A stretch of DNA of 17,023 nt from JBBTCX01 sp964494205 (GCA_964494205.1 CAZBRD010000036.1:1-17023); one strand, 5' to 3'; positions 1 to 8,833 are shown, numbered from the stretch's first letter. The notes: a model not told the origin generated them from the letters alone. Numbers and translations are program-made.

Positions 1-2
1 TA

Positions 3-3000
3 CCAGAGAATCAAAGAGTACCTAAGAGCAGCCTAAAACTGCTCAGTTTGAGTAAGTATCTCGCGGACTGGAACGGGAACTGGTGGATGATGAGTGAGAA
101 TCCCCTGTTCTTGTTCGACGCGGATCCGGTCTACAACCACGGGCTGCCACGAGTTTGCTATTTCATACCCGATGCTCACCGAGCCATTCCGTTTGTGTGG
201 GATTCAGGTTCTTCGCGTTATATCGCGCCCCCTTGGATTGATGCGCGGCTCGAATATACGAACGGGGTTTTGGTTGACGGGGAATGGTCAACGTCTCCAA
301 CCGAGTTCAAAATTTATCTGCAACGAGGGAGCATCGTCTACACGATCGAGCTTTTCTCTGGAATGATGCCTGATTGCTTCAAAGACGCACCGGGGTCTGC
401 GAACTGGGATGAATTCGGGGGTGAGCGCGGTGTGCCCACAATGGGGCGTGTAACGAAGATCGAAGACCGTTACGGCAACGTGGTCGAATATACCTATTGC
501 AACGGCGGAGGCGATCGTGGAGTCAGCGGGCAAACAAATTCGTGCACTTATCACTGCGGCGAAGAGTCATGCGATACGCAATGCGACAGCTGTAACGAGG
601 CAGGGCAACTGAAGGCCATCAAGCTGCGGCGAAGAATTGATGGGGGATCAGGGTTGGATACGGTATGGACTCTCCTGTATACGCATCGGGCGTTTGGGTA
701 TTACTGTTTCAATCCTCCAGATCCGATCACTAACCCGTTTGGAATCGACCCGAGCGACCCGTGTGCTGCTCCTGAAGAATGCGAACTCGGCGCTTCCGAT
801 TTCGACTTCGGTACGACGAGAAGTCGGCCGCACATGCTGCACTCAATTCATGTATTCGCAGGAGACATTACGATACCTACGGGCTGTCTAACTATCTCTT
901 ATGAAGGATTTTGCGAGGCAGAATCACTTGATTATGCTGACACGATTAACCACTCAAGTGTCGATCAGATTATTGCACAACAGCCGTGGTCATACGAGGC
1001 ACGATACTTTTATGACGAATTCAACGATCGTCACAGTCAATTTACTTGTCCCTCTGTATGTCTCTATTCTGCATCAGATGCCGTTGGATACAGTGCTGCC
1101 AACAACTCTTATTCCGGAGATCCGGATGTTTCTGGCGGCGACCTACTCAAGTCGACCATCTCTCGGCGTTTGACCGGAGGGGGCATCGACGCGCGCAACA
1201 CTATTTATCGCTACTACGCGAATTACGACGCAGAGCTTGGATTCGTATTGCCAGACCATGTCGGCTTGGCAATTCTTGATGACACGGCCATCCGTGCAAT
1301 CATGGACGGCGAAAAGGCTCATGATCCAACCGTTCCACGTAATGCAAACTGGTTATTAAGTCTCAAGGATGGCTGGGATGGTGGCGTTGTTCACGTCATT
1401 GACCCAGAAACGCTGAATCCGAAGGCAGTGGCTCTTTCGACCTTGTTCCGTATTCGCTTTGGGGCAGGTGGGTTTGGGCCCGCAAATGATGAGAACTCCG
1501 ACGTCGCAAGCTTCGTCAATTGGTACCACGGAACTGAAGACGAGTTAGAACATACTTTTGCCGTTTCCCGCTCGCGTACCCTGCTCGATAGGCGTGAGAA
1601 TAGCGACCAGGGCACCATGCTGCATTACTACCACTTGCAGCAATACCCGACCGACTGTCCACCATCACTGATCGATACGGACGGTTGGCCGATCGGACCG
1701 ATGCGCATTCATAACCATAGCGCCGCCGAAGAAATCAAGTATCCATATAGGTACAGGATCCAGCCGGGTCATGCTTGCTCCACCGAACCATTTCGTCGAT
1801 TAATGGCGGATCATGGTGGAGGGCGACGCTTTCACATCATGATTATTGATGAGGAGGACGCTGATGATTCAACCGATTACGATCACTTGACAACGATTGC
1901 ACCAGGAGATCCACCAAACCATGATCCGTATCCGAAGGGCGTGCGTACACGCCGCATGGTGGAGATGAACGCTGCTGGCTTTGTACTCCGCGATCGTACG
2001 TGGTCCTACGAGAAAGATCCTAACGGTGAGTTGATTGCGCATGCCGGTTATGGTGTCGACCAGCGGTTCGACTGCGTTGGCCGAGTTGTGGAAAAGCGAA
2101 GTATTGGTTGGAGCGCCGGACACAATCTCGGTGCTGGTTTTGATCCGGCTTCGCAGGGATTGATCGAGGTCTATCAATATGATGACGGCGTGAACGAAGA
2201 AGAAGAGCCCATCGATTTTTGCCAATGGAGCACGAGCCTCGATCGATGCGATTGCTCGCTAGTTGCAGTGCCTAACAATGTCGTTCTCGGCGAAGCGAAG
2301 GCGATCGGAATAAAGCAGGGAACCGCCGGCAGTGTGTATCTGGTTCAGGAATATGTTCGCAACGAAGAACGCCCGGCTCTAATCAGTAAACGAATTGACT
2401 ATCCGATCGCCAAAACTAATCCGATCCACGATGACGGTGATGTGACCGAATATCGGTATGTCTTTGATAGCCCGCCATCGGGCTCAGAGCCAAGAATCGT
2501 TGAGCGACACGTGATCCGACCTGCTGCGCCCGGTACGCTGGGAGGATCGCAACGATTCGCGGTCGATAAGCAGTTCTACGGTGAAAGCGGCAACATGCTT
2601 TGGCGCGCCACCGGGAGTCTTGTCGATCCTAATTCATCGAGTCCGCATGCGGAAGACGAGCTGTTTGTGGATCGATATGATTTCGACGCTCAAGGGCGAC
2701 CGACCGAAGAGATTATTGACTTCGCATCAGAAACGATCACGCCTCCCACGGGCTTTGCACGGCGGGCCAAGGCGACCGCTCTGAATTTAATAACCTCGCG
2801 GACTTATGACGACGTTTACGGGCTCACGAGTGTTACTTACCCGAATGAACGCGAAGATCATTATGTCTACATCAAAGACGAAGAAAACGACGCGCTCTAC
2901 CAGTGGGTTTACAAAGATCTGGTTTGGGAAGGGAGTAACTTCAAGACGCTGTCACCGGTTCAGATCAGTTACATTAAGGGTTCCGAACTTGAGTGGACCA

Positions 3001-6000
3001 AGCTCGTCAATCTTCCGCTTACAGACAACGAACCCGATGGTAATGAAGCATACAGCGAAAGCGACGTCGTTACCGATGCCAAACTCAACTACGACGAACA
3101 CGGAAAAATCGTCGGTGTGAGCCAGGGTGGGGCCAATGTCGATCCCAACGCGGAGCCCAAAGCAAAGGTCAGCTACAGTGCTTTCGGCGGCATCGATCGT
3201 CAACAGGATCCATCGGGCACGATTTCCCGAATGGTCTACGATCAGCGCGGCCGGTTGCACAAGACATATCGCGGCACGACGGATGAGCATCCTTTCTGGG
3301 GAACAGCACCCGAACCAGCACCATACGATTGCGTGCTACTAGACGGGGACAATCTCATTCTACTCGAAAAGAGGGCTTACGGCGAAGGCATGAATGACGC
3401 CGACAGGCTTGTCGCCATACGTCGTTACGATGATAGACCGGCCAACCAGTATTTCGAGCCGCCGGTTCCCGAGTGCTGCACGATACCCAATGGTCAGGCG
3501 GGTAGTTGTGTTGATCAAGGCCAAGAGCCATTGCAGGAAGTGCCGGAGAACGATGAAGACGACATCGGAAGACTGGAGGTTCACCATTACGACTGGCGTA
3601 TGCGCGACGTGTGGGTCGAGTTCCAGGATGAGAACGAATATGTATTGCGGCACACGCTGACGTGGTTCGACAATTTGAATCGAGTGCGTTTCACGGCGGA
3701 ATACGGACCGGACGCGCCCACTGAGTCGAACATCAACCCCGCCTATCTGTCGGCCAGCCAATCAGTAGTCACAGCGGCGACCATCCTGGGTGCGGACTGG
3801 AAACCGGTATCGTTGACCGAACACCGCTACAATGATCGCGGCCAAGTGGAGGAAACAAAACGCTACGTCGTCAACGTCTCGAGTGGCTCGCAGTATCTCT
3901 CTTCGTTCACGTTCCTAAATCATCGCGATCAACCTGTGGAAGTCGTCGAACCGAACAGCGGGCGCATGCAGTACGTCTACGACGCCAAGGGACGCCGCAT
4001 TAAGAGCCGCATCGTCACGCCCGACTCGACCGGCTCGGTCATCGAACAGAGCCGAACAGACTCCACGATTGACCTTGACGATCGCGAGACTCAGACGACA
4101 CGGTATGTGCGACATGATACGACGAATACAGCTGCTTTGGATGAGACCAACGCCGTCATATCGTACACGCACTCATGGTATGACAAGGCCGGGCGACTCA
4201 TCGCGATGGCGGATTATGGAACGAGAAATTCAACTTTCACGACCACGAGCTATTCGCCGCCAGATTACACGGAGACGCTCTTTCAGACCGAGGCGGATCT
4301 GGTCCGCTCCAACTGTCCCGACGATGCGCTTTGCACGTTCTACAAATACGACGAGGGCGGGCGACAGAATGAGGTCATCAGTCCGAGCGGAGACACCGTC
4401 AACAGTCCGGACCAGACGATTCGGCGACAGGAGTTTGACGGTCTCGGAAGATTACTGCTGACCGTTGAGAATGCGGGTGCTCCGAACAAGAACGACCGAC
4501 GCGTGACGGGCTACGAATACGACGAATCGGGCCGTCTTCGCAGAATTGCCGCGATTCTTCCCAGCTATCTCAACTTACCCAACGGTGTGACTGAATACGA
4601 TGATATCTCAAACTGGTCTGTCGGCGACGGATCGATGCAGGTAACGCAATTGAGCTACAAATTCGGCGAGGTTATCGATACCGCTGAAGTCCCAACCGTG
4701 ATCAGCCTCCGCAACGATTGGGTACACACGGTTCGCTATCCGGATTCGGAAACGGGTCTGCCGTCTGACACCGATGTGCTGACCTTCCGATATCTGTCGG
4801 ACGGACGGGTGGCTGAGCGCACCGATCAGCGCGGCGTCATTATTTCGTACAAGTATGACGACCTTGGGCGCCGAATCGAGACTCAAATCGATGATAGCGC
4901 GTGGTATACGAGCCCTCTAAGTTCAACTGCACCGCCTTACCGCATTAACCGAATTGAATATGGCTTCACATCCGCCGGCGAGCCGATGAACGTCAAAGCG
5001 TATTCCGGGAATTTGTCGCTGTTGGTAGCGCATAATCAGTTTGTTTATGACGACTTCCGAAATCTGAAGCAGGAGAAGCAAGCCCACTTCGGTTCCGTCA
5101 TTTCTACTACGCCCAATGTTGAATACCTCTGGGATACCAGTGCAGGTTTCGGTGTTGAGCATTACAATCGACTCGAGCGCATCATCTATCCCGTGCGGCC
5201 TGGCACCTTCCTCCGTCGACACGTGACTTTCGACTACGGCGTTTCTTCCGGAACACCGGATCACGCACTCAACCGCATCACGGGCATCTCGGTCCTGGGG
5301 TTGTCACAACCGTTGGTTGCTTCATACACCTACAATGGTGCATCAAGGCGTGTGACGGTCGGTCTTGGTTGCGGGCTCTATCAATCGCTGGTGGGGACGA
5401 ACGGCTACACCGGCCTCGACGGATTCGGTCGGCTAATTGATCTGGATTACAAGCGGGTCAGCAACAACTTAACGGTTCAGCGGTATGAGTATGGCTACAA
5501 CGCAGCCGGCAATCGGACGCATTGTCGCGTCGATCAGGAACAGTGGAATGCGTTTAGCCACGACAATGATCGCTCGTTCCTGTACGGATACGACGATCTG
5601 CACCGTCTGACCTCGGCCCAGATGGGCGCGCTGGAATTGGACAATCAGTCGATCCGCCCCGGCCCGACGACTCAGCATCCCGACGATCCCATCCCTTATA
5701 CGGTCACGTGGAGTCTCGACAACCTCGGCAACTGGTCGGGCGCGCCGCAGGGCTATCAGAGCGTGATTCGCACCGGCGACTTCGACAACGACGGGGTGCT
5801 GGAGTCGACGCCGCCGGACACGACAAAGCTGCATCATGGCGTGGACGCGGCCAACGTGCTGGAGCGCGTGCACGAGAACGGCGCCTTTAACGCGCCGACG
5901 TTGGTCATGGATCCTTCGGGCAATTTGATCTTCGACGGCGACTTCGTCTATCAGTACGATGGCCTAAATCGCCTCGTGCAAGTCAACGAGAAGGGCTCCG

Positions 6001-7499
6001 CACAATTTGAAGTGAGTGCGCCCGGCGTCTACACCGGGCGCATCGCGAGCGGTACCTTGGGCACACTGGCCTTCCGACATGTTTACGACGGCCTCGGAAG
6101 AATCATCCAGAAGCAAATGCCGGAGCCGGGGTTCAGCGAGCTGCGCACGGAGGATTACTACTACGACGGTTTGCGGCGTGTTCAAGACGTTGAGAAGCGT
6201 CCGTACGAACCCTTCGAGCCGTGCGAGTTTTTCCCGATGAGCGCCAAGGGCCAGCTGCTGCTGGCGCCGGAAGATCCGGAGTTGCTGTGGCTCAACGCCT
6301 CCGGGGGGCCGATCGGGCCGGTCGAACCCTGCGACGGATTCGAGCCTGCGCACAGCCAGTCGGGTCCATCCCACGAGACGTGGTGCGAGCGCGAGTACGT
6401 CTACGGTCCGGATCAACTCGATGAGCTTGTACTCCAGATCGACCGCACCGACATGCCGTATTACGTCCTGCAGGATGCAAGCCTGAACGTAGTCGGCATT
6501 TACGGCAGCCCAAACAGCAATCCACCCGCGCCGCCGCAGATGCAGCGGCAAGACGTGTATGCGCCTTATGGCGACGTGGCCGCCACCGATTACTTCTACA
6601 GCGCCTTCGACAACCGAGTGGGCCATCACGGCATGTTCGTGGATCGGCTGACGACCGATCCGTATCAGGACGCGCAACTTTCCCCCGGCGCGAAATCGCT
6701 ATACCGCTACCGCAACCGAACCTACAGCCCCACGCTGGGAAGGTTCCTGCAGAGGGACCCGAATGCGGCAGGAGGGCAACTTCTTGCCACAATGGAGTTC
6801 AACGCTGGTCCGTTCTCCGTCGGTGAAGCCGCGCTCAACATGATGAACCACTACGGCGACGGGTTGAATCTATTTCAGTTCGTGATGAGTAACCCGATCA
6901 ATCGCAGCGATCCACTTGGAACGCTTTCATTTTCGGAAATGCTCAGCACCACCGCGAGTCACGGGGCCAAAGCCTACAATGTTTATGAGGCAGCGGATAA
7001 AGTGCTTAGCGCCGCGCGCATGCTAGCGGCGGGGATAAGCTGGCAGCAGGTCATGCTGATGTCGCTCGCTGAGGCCGCGACAGATAAACTGGGTGGTAAG
7101 GCCTTTGATGCGGCGCTGCATGGACTGAAGGCACTTAACAATGCCGCTCGTCTTGGCGTTAATGAGATTTCAAAGAAGCTGCTGCGCGGTCAGTTGCATC
7201 ATGCGATCAGCAAGAAAGTTCACGATGCGTTACAGAAACATAGTTTTCTTAAGGACCTCTACAAATACCAGGATCCGCGATTGACTTCGAGAGCGGTTGA
7301 CGGGGCATCGCACAGAGGATATCAGGGATGGCATCGTGATATAGACAAAGAAGTGGCGGAGCAGATAGAGAAAAACCAGCATTGGACCAAGGAAGACTTT
7401 GAGAAGTATTTGCACAACCTTTACCAAGAACCCGAACTACAAAAGAGGTTTCCTTTTGGGATTGTTGCCCCAGGAACTTTTCAGCAAGAACGGGGTTAA
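3..7499 (+). CDS. RHS/YD-repeat polymorphic toxin with C-terminal HH-motif nuclease tip (5' end outside window)
   Basis: The frame is open to the left edge, so this is the 3' part of a larger gene. The first in-frame start-like codon, TTG at 48, has no ribosome-binding site, and I do not believe it. Residue numbers below count from that TTG. Degenerate YD repeats run through most of the protein, for example DRYGNVVEYTY near 139, YDQRGRLHKTY near 1065, YDAKGRR near 1311, YKYDDLGRR near 1600 and YQYDGLNRL near 1968. The RHS core end is present: YRYRNRTYSPTLGRF, D2237-P, then D2288-PLG. The loop of about 50 residues between these aspartates is roughly twice the usual length. In characterised RHS toxins the repeats form a cocoon around the tip, and core aspartates release it by self-cleavage; that is family knowledge. 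The tip (2292-2483) is described separately. Six cysteines cluster at 151-182. Export is expected, but the signal region lies outside the window. Confidence 0.93.
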   Translation, partial: PENQRVPKSSLKLLSLSKYLADWNGNWWMMSENPLFLFDADPVYNHGLPRVCYFIPDAHRAIPFVWDSGSSRYIAPPWIDARLEYTNGVLVDGEWSTSPTEFKIYLQRGSIVYTIELFSGMMPDCFKDAPGSANWDEFGGERGVPTMGRVTKIEDRYGNVVEYTYCNGGGDRGVSGQTNSCTYHCGEESCDTQCDSCNEAGQLKAIKLRRRIDGGSGLDTVWTLLYTHRAFGYYCFNPPDPITNPFGIDPSDPCAAPEECELGASDFDFGTTRSRPHMLHSIHVFAGDITIPTGCLTISYEGFCEAESLDYADTINHSSVDQIIAQQPWSYEARYFYDEFNDRHSQFTCPSVCLYSASDAVGYSAANNSYSGDPDVSGGDLLKSTISRRLTGGGIDARNTIYRYYANYDAELGFVLPDHVGLAILDDTAIRAIMDGEKAHDPTVPRNANWLLSLKDGWDGGVVHVIDPETLNPKAVALSTLFRIRFGAGGFGPANDENSDVASFVNWYHGTEDELEHTFAVSRSRTLLDRRENSDQGTMLHYYHLQQYPTDCPPSLIDTDGWPIGPMRIHNHSAAEEIKYPYRYRIQPGHACSTEPFRRLMADHGGGRRFHIMIIDEEDADDSTDYDHLTTIAPGDPPNHDPYPKGVRTRRMVEMNAAGFVLRDRTWSYEKDPNGELIAHAGYGVDQRFDCVGRVVEKRSIGWSAGHNLGAGFDPASQGLIEVYQYDDGVNEEEEPIDFCQWSTSLDRCDCSLVAVPNNVVLGEAKAIGIKQGTAGSVYLVQEYVRNEERPALISKRIDYPIAKTNPIHDDGDVTEYRYVFDSPPSGSEPRIVERHVIRPAAPGTLGGSQRFAVDKQFYGESGNMLWRATGSLVDPNSSSPHAEDELFVDRYDFDAQGRPTEEIIDFASETITPPTGFARRAKATALNLITSRTYDDVYGLTSVTYPNEREDHYVYIKDEENDALYQWVYKDLVWEGSNFKTLSPVQISYIKGSELEWTKLVNLPLTDNEPDGNEAYSESDVVTDAKLNYDEHGKIVGVSQGGANVDPNAEPKAKVSYSAFGGIDRQQDPSGTISRMVYDQRGRLHKTYRGTTDEHPFWGTAPEPAPYDCVLLDGDNLILLEKRAYGEGMNDADRLVAIRRYDDRPANQYFEPPVPECCTIPNGQAGSCVDQGQEPLQEVPENDEDDIGRLEVHHYDWRMRDVWVEFQDENEYVLRHTLTWFDNLNRVRFTAEYGPDAPTESNINPAYLSASQSVVTAATILGADWKPVSLTEHRYNDRGQVEETKRYVVNVSSGSQYLSSFTFLNHRDQPVEVVEPNSGRMQYVYDAKGRRIKSRIVTPDSTGSVIEQSRTDSTIDLDDRETQTTRYVRHDTTNTAALDETNAVISYTHSWYDKAGRLIAMADYGTRNSTFTTTSYSPPDYTETLFQTEADLVRSNCPDDALCTFYKYDEGGRQNEVISPSGDTVNSPDQTIRRQEFDGLGRLLLTVENAGAPNKNDRRVTGYEYDESGRLRRIAAILPSYLNLPNGVTEYDDISNWSVGDGSMQVTQLSYKFGEVIDTAEVPTVISLRNDWVHTVRYPDSETGLPSDTDVLTFRYLSDGRVAERTDQRGVIISYKYDDLGRRIETQIDDSAWYTSPLSSTAPPYRINRIEYGFTSAGEPMNVKAYSGNLSLLVAHNQFVYDDFRNLKQEKQAHFGSVISTTPNVEYLWDTSAGFGVEHYNRLERIIYPVRPGTFLRRHVTFDYGVSSGTPDHALNRITGISVLGLSQPLVASYTYNGASRRVTVGLGCGLYQSLVGTNGYTGLDGFGRLIDLDYKRVSNNLTVQRYEYGYNAAGNRTHCRVDQEQWNAFSHDNDRSFLYGYDDLHRLTSAQMGALELDNQSIRPGPTTQHPDDPIPYTVTWSLDNLGNWSGAPQGYQSVIRTGDFDNDGVLESTPPDTTKLHHGVDAANVLERVHENGAFNAPTLVMDPSGNLIFDGDFVYQYDGLNRLVQVNEKGSAQFEVSAPGVYTGRIASGTLGTLAFRHVYDGLGRIIQKQMPEPGFSELRTEDYYYDGLRRVQDVEKRPYEPFEPCEFFPMSAKGQLLLAPEDPELLWLNASGGPIGPVEPCDGFEPAHSQSGPSHETWCEREYVYGPDQLDELVLQIDRTDMPYYVLQDASLNVVGIYGSPNSNPPAPPQMQRQDVYAPYGDVAATDYFYSAFDNRVGHHGMFVDRLTTDPYQDAQLSPGAKSLYRYRNRTYSPTLGRFLQRDPNAAGGQLLATMEFNAGPFSVGEAALNMMNHYGDGLNLFQFVMSNPINRSDPLGTLSFSEMLSTTASHGAKAYNVYEAADKVLSAARMLAAGISWQQVMLMSLAEAATDKLGGKAFDAALHGLKALNNAARLGVNEISKKLLRGQLHHAISKKVHDALQKHSFLKDLYKYQDPRLTSRAVDGASHRGYQGWHRDIDKEVAEQIEKNQHWTKEDFEKYLHNLYQEPELQKRFPFGIVAPGTFQQERG
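6045..6449 (+). repeat. RHS-core segment duplicated downstream (copy 1, inside the large gene)
   Basis: This is the partner of 8891-9295: both copies are 405 bases long, in the same orientation and colinear with no insertions or deletions. By hand count 112 of 135 encoded residues are identical. Long stretches such as EDYYYDGLRRVQDVEKRPYE differ little or not at all. The copies lie about 2.8 kb apart and bracket the toxin tip, the immunity gene and the small downstream gene, so they could serve as homology for exchange or loss of that cassette. Confidence 0.88.
6921..7496 (+). other. C-terminal toxin tip of the RHS protein, HNH/Endonuclease VII-like nuclease (encoded domain)
   Basis: This segment follows the DPLG motif that marks the end of RHS cores. 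It encodes residues 2292-2483. An Ala/Leu-rich helical stretch (about 2300-2370) comes first and probably acts as linker or pre-toxin. The presumed catalytic part starts at L2383-H2384-H2385 in RGQLHHAISKKVH. It continues with YKYQDPRLTSRA and ends with SHRGYQGWHRDIDKEV (H2422, W2428, H2429). The order HH, then about 37 residues, then H-x-G-Y-x-x-W-H-x-x-x-D resembles the AHH/LHH-type toxin nucleases of the HNH/ENDO VII superfamily, which cut nucleic acid. The exact family is my inference from the motif layout. GC is about 45 % over 7201-7500, far below the preceding core, as expected for an exchangeable tip. Confidence 0.72.
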
Positions 7500-7509
7500 A
7501 GAGTTTGCT

Positions 7510-7514
7510 GAGGA
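7510..7514 (+). promoter_or_regulatory. Ribosome-binding site of the immunity gene
   Basis: GAGGA lies nine bases before the GTG at 7524. It supports that GTG as the start, giving a 24-base gap after the toxin stop codon and no separate promoter. Co-translation with the toxin from one transcript is likely. Confidence 0.7.
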
Positions 7515-7523
7515 ATCTGTCGA

Positions 7524-8354
7524 GTGAAGTTCTACCGCTTAAACAGCAATTTCAGCCGCTTGGAAATACCGTTTGAAACGGAGTTTTCGGAAGCCGAACC
7601 GGCCAATCAGGGCGATCCCCCGAATTGCGGAACATGTGGCAGGCACATAGGTATGATGGTCTGGCTGCCGCCCTACCGCGCCGAAATCGAAACGTGGGGG
7701 CCGGGATTCGGTGACTTTGCCAAGGGTCCCGGTTGTAGTTATCTTGTTTCCGAACGTTTCAAGAAGTTGATCGATAAACATCGGATTACCGGGTTCGCCG
7801 GCTTTGAATCCGTGGAAATCACGCGCGTGCGCAGACACGCGCGCTTTCGTGGCGATCCGCCGCCGTATTACCACGTTACTGTTGAGCGCGATACCGCCGT
7901 GATGGACGAGGTCCGATCGGAATGTGAGCACGATGGTGGTCCTGTTTGCCCTGAATGCAGGATAGTAAGAGTACGATTCATAAGTTATCGTCGGATCATC
8001 CTTGAGGAGGGCACGTGGAGCGGGAGGGACATTTTTGAACCACGTGGCTTCAGTCCCATGCTGGTCACGGAGCGATTCAAGAATCTCTGGGTAGAGGCGG
8101 GCATGCGCGGCCTCGTATTCATTCCAGCAGATTCTGAAGAGGGAGGAGACGACGGCTATGTATGGAATAACGTGAAGCGAATACAAGAGATCATGAACAT
8201 GCCGGTGTCGGAGAAACTATGGAAAAAAACTCTTCGCGATGGTCGCGTGCTCAGGTACTACAAACCGCTCAATCAGTTGGTATACCAATATCCGGACGGA
8301 AGACTGGTTATGGGCCACCCCTTCAGTGATTTTTCGTGGGACGACTTGAAGTAG
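7524..8354 (+). CDS. Double-CXXCG-type immunity protein (Gmx_para_CXXCG / SitI6-like)
   Basis: This 276-residue protein begins with GTG, 24 bases after the toxin gene. It is inferred to be the cognate immunity protein: it should bind and block the nuclease tip inside the producing cell. It has no signal peptide or membrane segment, which fits a cytoplasmic location. Two similar halves can be seen. The first has C35-GT-C38-G and then LVSERFKKL (74-82). The second has C142-PE-C145-R and then LVTERFKNL (180-188). The spacing inside both halves is nearly the same (36 and 35 residues). This matches the double-CXXCG family first noted as Myxococcus xanthus paralogues, some of which are Sit-system immunity proteins (family knowledge). 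The paired CXXC motifs could hold zinc. The glycine of the second CXXCG is replaced by Arg. I identify the family from pattern only, with good confidence because the position after an RHS toxin is exactly where immunity genes occur. Confidence 0.8.
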   Translation: MKFYRLNSNFSRLEIPFETEFSEAEPANQGDPPNCGTCGRHIGMMVWLPPYRAEIETWGPGFGDFAKGPGCSYLVSERFKKLIDKHRITGFAGFESVEITRVRRHARFRGDPPPYYHVTVERDTAVMDEVRSECEHDGGPVCPECRIVRVRFISYRRIILEEGTWSGRDIFEPRGFSPMLVTERFKNLWVEAGMRGLVFIPADSEEGGDDGYVWNNVKRIQEIMNMPVSEKLWKKTLRDGRVLRYYKPLNQLVYQYPDGRLVMGHPFSDFSWDDLK

Positions 8355-8362
8355 TATCGCGC

Positions 8363-8782
8363 ATGTTAGAACGCGACTCTCAGGAAAACGAAGGTGGGCG
8401 TTATTCGGCCGACACCGTTCGCCGCCCACTCGAACAATACCTGTCCGGCCGTTCATCGAACGTTGACTTCAGTCTTGCCGTAATCGATTTGTGGAACGAA
8501 CTCGCCGAAGCTGAACAGGAAGTGGAGGACCGTCGCCCGTCGCCGCTTCCATCGGAGTTGGCTCGACTGGGAATCGATCCCTCTGAATACAAGGACTCAC
8601 TTACGCCGCGTGAACAAAAAGTCCGCGACATCATCGCCGGATTAGAAGAGGATATCCGCTGGTGGATCGGCGACCGTGAACGCGATGATCAGCCCGATGA
8701 CGCTTTCTGGACCGACGAACTTCGCAGCATCGCACAGCACTGGTTGAATCGTATCCGCGCACTCGATGAATCGGGCGATTGA
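8363..8782 (+). CDS. Small acidic protein of unknown function downstream of the immunity gene
   Basis: I do not recognise this protein. From ATG 8363 it has 139 residues. An in-frame GTG at 8336 would give 148 residues and overlap the immunity gene by 19 bases. I prefer the ATG, eight bases after the immunity stop, although neither start has a strong ribosome-binding site. The product is rich in Asp, Glu and Arg, has no cysteine, signal peptide or membrane segment, and looks mostly helical (for example VIDLWNELAEAEQEVEDRR and a Trp-rich EDIRWWIGD). The tight spacing puts it in the toxin-immunity operon. It may be a second immunity protein, a leftover immunity gene for a lost tip, or an accessory protein; the sequence does not decide. 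Its frame is intact, and codon use looks like that of its neighbours. Confidence 0.62.
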   Translation: MLERDSQENEGGRYSADTVRRPLEQYLSGRSSNVDFSLAVIDLWNELAEAEQEVEDRRPSPLPSELARLGIDPSEYKDSLTPREQKVRDIIAGLEEDIRWWIGDRERDDQPDDAFWTDELRSIAQHWLNRIRALDESGD

Positions 8783-8833
8783 TTAGCGCGCGTCGAAGTG
8801 ATGCACTAAATTCGCAAGGCCGATTGAGGCTCG

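Noticed and set aside
5964..6677. 237-codon open frame on the - strand
   Set aside because: It lies wholly inside the high-GC RHS core. The sense frame is clearly coding (YD repeats), and the reverse product is Arg/Val-rich with no domain or ribosome-binding site.
7539..8186. 215-codon open frame on the - strand opposite the immunity gene
   Set aside because: The + strand frame has a ribosome-binding site, internal repeats and CXXC motifs. The reverse frame has none of these and is a mirror of that coding pattern.
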